Shown here in pieces: positions 14,441 to 23,900 of a stretch of DNA of 40,321 bases. Where the stretch lies: positions 1 to 40,321 of the IMG/VR virus record IMGVR_UViG_3300027749_000219, one strand, 5' to 3'. The translations under genes were made by a program, and so were the position numbers. How positions within the stretch are numbered: position 1 is the stretch's first letter; each line of letters begins with the position of its first letter. Below the pieces are notes generated by a model. That model ran no database searches and had not been told where the DNA came from. It saw only the letters and a list, made by a program, of their open reading frames with translations. Source of the stretch: a virus.

Positions 14441-14518
14441 TTGAATCGGGGGGAAAGCGAATGCTGCCACCATTGTGGGTTCATCCACGAGCAGTGCAGC
14501 GAGTACCCCCACCTATAA
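14441..14518 (+). CDS. Possible 25-residue Cys/His mini-protein
   Basis: The gap between the SSB-like gene and the next ORF contains a frame opening with TTG 14441 and ending at TAA 14516-14518. It encodes a dense Cys/His motif, ECCHHCGFIHEQCSEYPHL, which resembles a zinc knuckle. No clear ribosome binding site precedes the TTG. In another frame ATG 14461 could give a 25-residue proline-rich peptide ending at 14538 with GGGGGGAAAG upstream. Only one, or neither, may be real. Confidence 0.3.
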   Translation: MNRGESECCHHCGFIHEQCSEYPHL

Positions 14519-14534
14519 CTACAAGAAAGAAAAC

Positions 14535-14759
14535 ATGATCGGCTATACGTTATCAACGGTTCAACGGAACAAGGCTGCAAACGGTAGGCTTGTGGGGGTA
14601 AAGATTGGACGAATGTGCATCAAGAAAAACATCTCTGTGAAGAAGGTAGCGGAGATTGCAGGGGTCAGTGCCGTCACTGTTTACGCATGGTTTGCAGGGG
14701 AGTATTCCCCCCGTGCCGATACTGCGGCCACTATCTTTGCTTACATCGAGCGCAATTAA
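14535..14759 (+). CDS. Cro/XRE-like HTH protein (74 aa)
   Basis: The start is ATG 14535; a GTG at 14475 has no ribosome binding site. Residues about 24-60 (IGRMCIKKNISVKKVAEIAG, then VSAVTVYAWFAGEYSPR) are a classical helix-turn-helix of the Cro/CI type, with VSAVTVYAWF as recognition helix. At 74 residues it is the size of Cro. It is a good candidate to bind the ACTTAAC-type operators, but this is not shown by the sequence. Confidence 0.75.
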   Translation: MIGYTLSTVQRNKAANGRLVGVKIGRMCIKKNISVKKVAEIAGVSAVTVYAWFAGEYSPRADTAATIFAYIERN

Positions 14760-14779
14760 TTTCTTGAAAAATAACAGCC

Positions 14780-17632
14780 ATGACAATGACCGAATTTTTG
14801 AGGGCAGTGCTTGCCGACTCTGGCACGTACTGCGCGGTCGGCATCAGGTTAGGCAAGATTCGCACACGGTTTACTGACGACATCCCTTCTTTGATCCAAG
14901 AGATTGGGGACATACATACGGCCAAAGCTGATGCGTATTTCTCGATGTTTACGTTTGACCCAGAGATTGACCCGCCACGCCGCTTAGCTACCAATGCCTA
15001 CCGGACCAAAGCATTTTGGTTGGACTTGGACTGTGGCCCCACAAAGGACTACGCTACGCGTGATCTGGCGATGGCTGCACTGGGGCAATTCTGCGCTGAC
15101 CTTGGACTGCCACAACCAATCTGCATCAACTCCGGCAACGGTATCCATGCCTACTGGGTACTGTCGGAGAGTATCAACAAAGACACATGGTTACCCGTAG
15201 CGAAGCGCCTGAAAGATGTTTGCGTAGAACGCAGCCTATTCGCCGACCCATCCTGCACCACGGACGCTGCCCGCATACTGCGCGTACCGGAAACCACCAA
15301 TTTTAAAAACTCAGAAAATCCTTTACCTGTTCAGTACATAGCAGGTGATGGCCAGATTGATTTATTTGAATTTGCTGCCGCCCTTGGCGCTCCCGAGCCG
15401 AGCCAGACGGACAACGCATTACCTTTTGAAGTACCAGAACACCTGAAGAACGCAGGAAGCGATGCCACCAGCAGAGCGCTGATGGGCCAAAATAATACGT
15501 ACCGCTTTGCCAAAATCATTGCACTGAAGGCAGAGGGTTGTAGCCAACTGAACCACATCTATGAACATCAGTTGCAGGTGTACGAACCCCTATGGCGAGC
15601 AGGGCTTTCAGTTGCACAGCATTGTGTGGACCGTGACGAGTCAATCCATGCCATGTCGAACCAACACGGCAGTTACAGCCACAGTGAAACTGAGCGCAAA
15701 GCGAGCGAGACAAAAGGGCCGTACACTTGTACCGTATTTGATTCTCTTAGGTCCGGTGTCTGCAAAGACTGTAAGCACAAAGGTAAGTTCGGTTCGCCCA
15801 TCTTACTGGGTAAAGAGATCGCTGAAGCCACGGAGGAAGACAACACTGTCACCACGCTGGACTCTGGCACAAAAGATGTACGGGTGTACAACATCCCTAC
15901 GTTTCCATTCCCTTTCTTTCGCGGCAAGTTCGGTGGTGTCTACCGCCGTGGCGATCCAAACAAGACTGAGGAAGAGGGCAATGACAAGCTCATCTATGAA
16001 AACGACTTCTATGTGGTCAAGCGTATGCACGATCCGGTAGTAGGCGAAATGCTATGGATGCGGTTGCACTTGCCACAAGATGGGGTACGCGAATTCTCCG
16101 TGCCTCTGGTCAGCGTGTTGTCGAAGGACCGTTTCCGTGACGCTATTGCAGCGCAGGGTATGGCGGTACTGGGCAAGTCCGTTGACGAATTGATGTTCTA
16201 TGTATCCCGTTGGGTAAAGGAGTTACAAATTATGAGTCAAGCAGAAAAAGTACGTAGCCAGTTTGGTTGGACGGACGACAAGTCGTTCATCATTGGCGAC
16301 CGTGAAGTTACAACCACAGGTGTGAAGTACAGCCCGCCGTCAGCAGCCATCATGCATACCTGCTCATTGCTCACCAAGAAGGGTGACCTTGACGAGTGGA
16401 AATCGGTGGTGAATTTTTACAACAACAGCGGCATGGAAGCGCAAGCGTTTACGTTCATGTTGGGCTTTGGTAGCGTGTTGATGCCGTTCACCCAAGTGCG
16501 CGGTGGCATTGTGAACCTGATGAGTTCTGGGTCTGGCACGGGTAAGTCAACTGTGCAGATGGCGATCAACAGTATCTGGGGTCACCCTTTCGACCTGCTC
16601 TTGCAGAACGATGATACGTACAACTCCAAGATTCACCGCTTCGGGGTGCTGAATAACTTGCCAGCAACGATTGATGAAATCACCAACATGAGCGATACCG
16701 TGGTATCACAGTTGGCCTACGCAATTACCCAAGGGCGCGGCAAGAACCGTATGGAGTCACAGTCCAACGCAGAGCGTATCAACCATACTACGTGGCGCTT
16801 GTTGGCAATCACATCATCCAACAGCAGCCTGTATGACAAGCTGTTTTCCTTGAAGGAATTTCCTGAAGCAGAGATGATGCGGATCATTGAGTTGCGGGTC
16901 CACCGTGACGAGTCCCATTCCAAGGAATTCACAGACGCACTGTTTGGCAAGATGACTGACAATTTTGGCCTTGCAGGTGAAATCTTTATGAAGTACGTGG
17001 TCAACAACCTGACTGACGTACTGGACTTGCTGCGTGATGTGCAGCTTCGTTTGGATACCGCCGCAGGTCTTGGCCAGCGTGAACGCTTCTGGTCTGCCAC
17101 AGGCGCACTGGGTATCACAGGTGGTTTGATTGCACAGCAGTTGGGCTTGATCGACATTGACGTGAAGCGCATTTTCAACTGGCTTGTGACATTGCTGAAA
17201 GTAAACCGTGGTGATGTGAAAGCTACCCCTGTTGACGGCAGCACTTCATTGGGTTCGTTCATCATGGCCAACATCAACAACATCTTGATCGTGCGTGATG
17301 CGCCTAACGAAAACGGCCTGCCTACCGCACCAATCCGTGAGCCAAGGGGTGAGTTGCTGATCCGGTATGAATTAGATACCAAGCGGTTGTTCATCGGCCA
17401 GAAGAAGTTCAAAGAGTGGTGTTCCAAGAACCAAGTCAGCTACCATGAAACAGTGTCCAACTTGCGTAACTCTGGTGTCCATGTAGATTCTGTAAAGAAG
17501 CGTATGGCAAAGGGTACGATGATGTCAGCACCCCCCGTAAATGCGCTTTTGATAGACGACACGATCAGCCGTGTGTTTGATGCTGAAGCCATCATGGCCA
17601 TGAAGGACGACAGTGAGCGAGAAGCCGCTTGA
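14780..17632 (+). CDS. Primase-helicase fusion
   Basis: This 950-residue protein appears to have two modules. The N-terminal part (about 1-210) has FWLDLDCG, a double-Asp motif, and NSGNGIHAYWVLSE, followed by DAARILRVPETTNFKN; these are features of AEP/RepB-type primases. A cysteine group (CKDCKHKG, around residues 333-340) may be a zinc site. The C-terminal module has a Walker A SGSGTGKST (Lys589) and IDEITNMSD as Walker B-like, matching DUF927-type superfamily 3 helicases. It would prime and unwind DNA for the polymerase at 8038. ATG 14786 is an alternative start; no strong ribosome binding site is seen for either. Confidence 0.88.
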   Translation: MTMTEFLRAVLADSGTYCAVGIRLGKIRTRFTDDIPSLIQEIGDIHTAKADAYFSMFTFDPEIDPPRRLATNAYRTKAFWLDLDCGPTKDYATRDLAMAALGQFCADLGLPQPICINSGNGIHAYWVLSESINKDTWLPVAKRLKDVCVERSLFADPSCTTDAARILRVPETTNFKNSENPLPVQYIAGDGQIDLFEFAAALGAPEPSQTDNALPFEVPEHLKNAGSDATSRALMGQNNTYRFAKIIALKAEGCSQLNHIYEHQLQVYEPLWRAGLSVAQHCVDRDESIHAMSNQHGSYSHSETERKASETKGPYTCTVFDSLRSGVCKDCKHKGKFGSPILLGKEIAEATEEDNTVTTLDSGTKDVRVYNIPTFPFPFFRGKFGGVYRRGDPNKTEEEGNDKLIYENDFYVVKRMHDPVVGEMLWMRLHLPQDGVREFSVPLVSVLSKDRFRDAIAAQGMAVLGKSVDELMFYVSRWVKELQIMSQAEKVRSQFGWTDDKSFIIGDREVTTTGVKYSPPSAAIMHTCSLLTKKGDLDEWKSVVNFYNNSGMEAQAFTFMLGFGSVLMPFTQVRGGIVNLMSSGSGTGKSTVQMAINSIWGHPFDLLLQNDDTYNSKIHRFGVLNNLPATIDEITNMSDTVVSQLAYAITQGRGKNRMESQSNAERINHTTWRLLAITSSNSSLYDKLFSLKEFPEAEMMRIIELRVHRDESHSKEFTDALFGKMTDNFGLAGEIFMKYVVNNLTDVLDLLRDVQLRLDTAAGLGQRERFWSATGALGITGGLIAQQLGLIDIDVKRIFNWLVTLLKVNRGDVKATPVDGSTSLGSFIMANINNILIVRDAPNENGLPTAPIREPRGELLIRYELDTKRLFIGQKKFKEWCSKNQVSYHETVSNLRNSGVHVDSVKKRMAKGTMMSAPPVNALLIDDTISRVFDAEAIMAMKDDSEREAA

Positions 17633-17825
17633 GATTGAAGGGATACAGGTGCAGGTGGATTGGGGCAAGTTCTACGTGGGCTCCTCCTTCTTCGTGCCCT
17701 GCATCAAACCCCAAACATTTTTAATGCAGTTTATGATTCATGCACGGCGCAGGGAGTTCACCATCCGCGCTATGGCCCGCATAGAAAATGGCATGTGGGG
17801 TGTACGGATTTGGCGAACGGCATGA
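17613..17825 (+). CDS. Small hypothetical protein with GTG start (70 aa)
   Basis: GTG 17613 overlaps the end of the primase-helicase gene by 20 bp and is preceded by AAGGA at 17603-17607. The product is beta-rich with aromatic and basic residues (IQVQVDWGKFYVGSSFFVPC, MARIENGMWGVRIWR). This style (IxVxxxWGxFxxGxSFFVPC) is seen in small phage proteins that follow replication genes. It is the last + strand gene before the terminator. The function is unknown. Confidence 0.65.
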   Translation: MSEKPLEIEGIQVQVDWGKFYVGSSFFVPCIKPQTFLMQFMIHARRREFTIRAMARIENGMWGVRIWRTA

Positions 17826-17870
17826 TAGGATTCATGTGCGGGTATCCCCCGCTTCCATGGTTCTCCTTTT

Positions 17871-17903
17871 ACCCCCGGCTAACCCCGGGGGTTTTTTATT
17901 TTT
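17871..17903 (+). terminator. Rho-independent terminator between the convergent blocks
   Basis: ACCCCCGG (17871-17878) pairs with CCGGGGGT (17885-17892) around a six-base loop, an eight-pair GC-rich stem, followed by TTTTTTATTTTT on the + strand. It ends early-strand transcription. On the - strand the same hairpin follows the stop codon of the giant gene (17896) but has no uridine run, so termination of late transcripts there would be less efficient. Confidence 0.9.
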
Positions 17904-20900
17904 CGTCCGCCAAACTCTTGCGAAGTTCACGGACATACCGCAAGGATTCGTTTTCTGCAATGCGCAGTTCGTCAATTGCTGCACGGCGCTCTGCGCCATC
18001 CATACCCAACATCTCCTCGGTCCCTTGCTCATACAAAGCCCGCATCCGACGCAGATTACTCAGGGTCTCCAGCGAGTTGTTAATCATCGGTGCAGCGCTG
18101 ATGAGCGCGGCGTTTGCTTCCAAGAACTTTCCAGCCTTTTCAGGGTCTGTCTTTTGCAAGTGTTTAAACGTGTCATCCGCTTGGCCAACTTTTTCTTGCA
18201 GTTGGTAAAACTCGTTTTTAGCGCGGCCACCAATGGTGTCGTACAGAAACAAGCTACCGAATGGCATCTGGTACATAGGCCGATCGGGCCGTGTTGGATT
18301 CAGCACAGCGTCGGTAGCCAGCAGGGTAGTTGCCCCAGCCATACCAAATGTGCCGCGCAAGAAGTTGTCGATCTTGATCGGGGAAACGTTGATGTTTTCC
18401 CCCACAGCTTTGGCCAACTCCGATGTGCTGGACGTGGACCGCTGGCCCGGCTCCAGTCTTTGCATAGACGCAGATTCCAACTCCCGTTGCAAGAAGAATG
18501 AGTAGTTGGTCATGTTCTCCAGTATCGGCTTGATTAACGATGGCGTTACGTTTGGCGAACCATACGCAGACAGAGCACCCTTAAACGTACTGCCCAGCGC
18601 CTCCATAATAGTCTGCTCTTCGTCCGTGCCATGGCGCAAGTAGTAGCCAACAATCCGTTCGGGGATAGACTTGAACATGAACCCAAGTTCTTTTGGCAAA
18701 GAAATCTTGTAGCCGTTTGGCAGCAGCCAATTGTTATCCCGCACGTCATCCGTTGCGTTTTTGTAGCCCTCATCATCGCTCATCGACAGTGCGTACACAA
18801 AGCCCAGTGCAGTCATCATGGCCACACGACTTAGGAACATCTTGCGGGCAGCGTTGCGGTTCATTGCAGAAGATGCATCCAGTCCCGTAGCTGATCTATA
18901 CAGCACATCCATGCCCTGCGCGTAGGCATTAAAGAATGGAATGACCCGCGCAGCAGTGCGCATTGCCGAGCTTGATCCACGGCGGCTGAAGTTAATCAGT
19001 TCACGTGCGCGGGTTTGAGCCAGCAGTTCATCTCCGTTGGTATCCCGCATGGTCTCTTCGTACACAGCCAAACGTGCAGCCAGATCGGATGCTTTGGTAA
19101 ACTGCTCAAGGCGGTGGAATAACTTCTCACCTGCCCCGCGTTTGGTCAGCCCAAGTTCCTTTTCAATTTCATTGACGGGTTCAAAAATGTTGAAGTCGTA
19201 GTCACCGATGATACCCAGTGCTTCCATGCGGCGGACCATGGGCGATTTGCGGCCAGTTAGTTCGCCAAAGAATACACGTGGCATGTTGTACAGAGTCTTC
19301 ATTGCCACAACCAAAGGCCGCTTAACTCCCGAGTAGAACGCTGCACGCTGCGCGTCTTCCACCACCTGCTTGATGGCGAAAGGCGGCATTGCAGTGATCG
19401 ACAAGCGCAAGAAGCGGGACGTAGCGCCCAAGGCTGTAGTCAAGCCGTTGATGACTTCAGGCGCTTGCTGGAAGGCCAGCATGTCGTATTCGTTCTGCAC
19501 TTCAAAGAACACGGGCTTACCGTCACGGTACAGGCTTACCACCAACCCTTTGTTCTTTGCTGAATCCTTGGTTGCCACTTCGTTGGCAAAGCCTGCCATC
19601 TCCATGGTCTCCAGCACTTTGACCGCAGCATGGTTCTTCATGGTGTCTTCCACCATGCCACTCAAGCGGTTTGCATAACTGTCAATCACGTTCTTGATCG
19701 GACGGCCAAGGGAACCCTTCATGCCGGGGATGTTGGTCAGCACGCCCAAGCCTTTGCCACGGAATATTTTGGCGGGGCCAGTATCTTCAAAGATACGGTT
19801 GAACGGAACATACGCTTCGTTATCTTTCCAGTATTGACCCTTCTCTTTTTCGATGCGGCCTGTAGCAACCATCAGGTCAATGACTTGCGACTTCGTAGCG
19901 TTCAGGTCGCTCAAGATACCTTTGATACCAGCAGACTTTTGGAAGATAGCTTCAAGCTGAGCGATCTGCTGCAAATTCATGTGCATGTCGATCTTCTTAG
20001 CGCGTTCAGCGTCAGCTTCTTTGATCTTGCCTTGCTGTTCCAACAGCAGCGCCGATGCTTCAAGCGGTTTGTTGTGGTCGTTGTAAATGCTGTGCAGGCG
20101 GTGGCCTTCCAATACGGTAGACACTTCGTTCTTGGCCTCTTCGACAGTCATGTCGTTGGCCTTGGCAAACTCACCCAGCTTCTGCAAAGCTGACGCCATA
20201 GACGCAGAGTTTTTTGTCGTTTCAATCAGCCCATCTTTGGACAACCGAATACCACCCGTGCGGAAGAAGTCCATCACAATCTTCGTGCTGTCTTCAGCTT
20301 GGCGCACCAGCACCATAGGGTTCAGGTTACCGAAGTAATCCCGCACACCCTGAGAAAACAGTTGTGATACCTTGGCTTCCACCGTTGCATGCTTGTCGGC
20401 TACAGCCTGACGGAAAGCGTTGATGATGCCAGTCTTTTCCCGCGCAGTGTTAATGCCTTTGACCGCTGCACCCAACACCCCACCAACACCTTCCTGCTCT
20501 TCAGGCGGGAACATACTCTGAATGTCTTTGATGGATTGCCGTGCAGCAGGGTCAAGCTCTTTGACCAAAACATTGGCAATGCCGGGCAGTGCGCCTTCCA
20601 CCTGCGTTCCGGTCATTGACTCTTGAAGACTGCGGCCTTCTGCCATAACGCTGTCTACCGAGATCATGGCAACAGCCAGCGCAGAATGTTTATCAGTGGT
20701 AGCCAGACCCAAAGCTCGCAACACAGCTTGTGCAAACCCAGTAAGCGCGTTGACACGGCGATACGGAATTTTTTTCAACGCATTTTGGAAGTTTTTGTTG
20801 GACATAACTTCCGAAGCAAATTCGCTCAAGTCCTGCATGCCATATTCTTTGGCAAGTTCAGGGTGGTTCTTGGCTACATAGTCAAACAACTCCCGCAAAG

Positions 20901-23900
20901 TGCGAATACCACCGTTGTTAATCTTGCCGCCTTCGTGCATAGCAATCGCACGGTGGACAAACCCGTGGACCAATTCGTGCAGCAAGGTATGGACACCCAC
21001 ATAGCCATCAGTAAGTTGTACAGTATCTGTCACAGCGTTGTACTGTCCGCCAACCATTTTGCCGTCTTGCATGCCCAGAACGCCCGGAGCCACTATCTGT
21101 ACGGTTGGCAGTTTGTTGGAAAGCAAGATGCGCCGCGCCACAGCACGGTCAAGTTCCGTGTACGTACCCTCGGGCGCTTTCAAGATAGCTTGCAGGGCAC
21201 CCTTCACATCTCCTTCGGCGACCTTGGCTTGCAGGTCAGCTTCAGCAGAGGTAGTGCGCTCCGCTACATTTAAATCTGCCGCAGGTTTTTGCAGGCGTTC
21301 AGTCGGAATTTCTTTTTCTTCCTTTTTGGCCACGTCCCGCACAGCTTCGCCCTTGGCTTTTTCTGTAGGTGCTTTCTGTTCTACCGTCTTGGTTTCTGGC
21401 TTGAACATTTCCCCGGTATTTTCTTTGGCATCCGGCAACACAAAGACCAAGCCATCATTGAACTCGTCTGCTTTTGGCATAAGTTTGTTTAAAAACAGAT
21501 CGTGGGTCGTATTGATGCAACCGTAGCTGATCCGGTTGTCCTCTGCGGAGGCTGACTTTAAGCGTTCAGCGCGGTTTTCTTTGGCATCCCCAAACCATGC
21601 GGCATGGATAGCAATTATTCCGTCACCCATACTTGTTTCCACCAAGCTGAACCTATGCCCGCCAGCGTAATCGGTGTCTGTTTCGTACTGCATGGTGAAG
21701 GTGCCCGCAGGGGTAACTTTTGCCCCTCCTTCTAACGAAGACACCTTACCCAACACATCGGCCTTTTCTTTACCGTACAGGGCGGGCTCTTGGGCTAGGA
21801 CACTGCCGTCAGCATTGAAGACGTGCAGCATACCGTTGGGCTTATCGGCAATGATGAACCCCTTGCCTGTCTTTGCTGCCACTGGAGCCATGGATTCGTA
21901 CACACCTTGCGCAAGCGTAGACATCTTGGCTTTGGCAGCATCGGGTACTTGGGCCTTGACTTCTATCGTTGTGCGGAAAGCCTTGGGTACGTTGATGCTG
22001 TAGTCATTGTTCAGTCCCGATGCAGGGTTGAACACCATACCAACGGCCAGCACACCAGCTTGAATCTGGCGGATCAGTTCACGGATTGCTTTGGCAACAG
22101 ACTTTGCGCCTTTGTTGGCGTAGTTGGTTACGTCTTCACGCAAACGGTTCCAAAATTCTGCGGAGTCTTTCTTTGCACCATAGAACTCTTCAAGTTCTGC
22201 AACTTGGTCATCCTGCAAACGATCGACTGGGCCTTCCAACATTTCACGTTGGGGTTCTGGTACAGTTTCAGGCGCAGCTTTGGTTTCAGGCGCAGCTTTG
22301 GTTTCAGGCGCAGCTTTGGTTTCAGGCGCAGCTTTGGTTTCAGGTGCTTTATTCTGCTGGCGTTCGTACTCATCCAGCGCAAAGCGAATCTCATCCAGCA
22401 TGTCCTCTGGACCCATGTCCTTGTCTTTGGAGTAGCTTTCAACTGCGTTCAGCCCAACGTCATCAAGGATACCCGCTTTGTGCAACCGTTTGGCAAACGC
22501 TTTGACTTTGGCTTTGGTAGTCTCTGGGTCAAGGTTTAAATCTTCAGCCGCATCCCGCGCTTTGTCTACCGCCTTGCTAGGCTTAGCAGTTTCCTTCTCG
22601 GTCTCTACTGTTTCAGCAGGAGCAGCAGGAGCTTGTTTTTCCACCTTCGCGGTAGTGGTAGTCGGTACAGGTTTCGATACAATCTTTGCGGGCTTCGCAG
22701 GAGCCACGGCAGGGGCAGTAGTATCAATAGTAGGCTCAGTAGCAGGAGCTTCATTGGCTTTCTTTGCTGCGCGTTCGGCTTTATCTTGTGTATCGAGCTC
22801 TGCTTTTTTCTGCACGATTTGTTCGCCAAGCACATCCCATTTTGCACGGGCTTTGGAATTGACCGCGGGTACCCGTCCCGCTTTGGTCAACAATGCTTGT
22901 TGCTGGTCTGTTAGCGCACGTACTTCGTTGTGAATCACATCGGCAGTGCGCTCAGCAGACTGGCCTGCGTTTATTACTGGAGCGGGCTGCGTTCCTTCAG
23001 ATACATTTCCCTGAGTAGCAGGTTGCTCAGTAGGAACCAATCCGCGTCCGACAGGTGCTGTAGATTCTCCGGTGGTGGCGGGTGCTCCGGCTCCGGGTTC
23101 AGCGACGAGGGGGGCTGAAGACTCGACAGGTACTGCCACGCTTGGCTTACTTGCTCGGGGCTCAGATCGGGGCTTGGGTTGATTCTGCGGGGCAGGGGGC
23201 GTGACATCGGGGATTCCTTGGAATTCTGGTCGGGCAAGATAGGCATCAACTTTCTCCGCAATGGGGGCACTCAGGCCGGGCTTGCCACGGTACACCGTCA
23301 GCATCTGTTTGACTTGCGCGGCGTCTTCTGGCTTGGCAATATCTAAGCCTTGGATAGCATGGTCAGCCTTGCGCAACACAGCGGAATGGCCAATGCCAAG
23401 CACACCCAAGACTTCTGGCGTCACTATAGTTGGTACAGTTTCCGGTGTAAGTTTTGCGCGGACGGTAGGCTCGGTAACTGGTAGCTCTTGTGGTTGGCTG
23501 GTTGTTTGCGATTCTGCTGATGGCGTGCCCACTCGCGTAAACAGACCTGTCTGACCAGCTTCACGTGCGGCTTTGCGCTCGGCTTGTGCAGCCCGAACTT
23601 CAGCGTTGCGTTGGGTTTGCAGTGCAGCTTCAGCTTCCTCACGGGTCTGCACAGTTTTTATCTTCGGCTCCGCTGGCGCGGGAGCTTCTGGCATCTGCGT
23701 GACAGGCTGGCCAAGCAAGTTCGTTTGCTGCACTGGAGGCTGAGCCACCGTGGCTTCACGCATCTCCATTTGTTGTGGCGCGTTAGAAGTAAACGCAGCG
23801 GCGGCGTACTTGGCTTGCAGGTCAGTTGGCAGTTGCTTGACGATTGCAGCGTTCTCTTTCTGCATCCGCTGGAATTCCATCGGCACACGGGTATCTTCTT

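Noticed and set aside
13672-14580. 302-codon open frame on the - strand
   Set aside because: It is antisense to the SSB-like gene, whose protein looks real; the product is Cys/His/Leu-rich without any motif.
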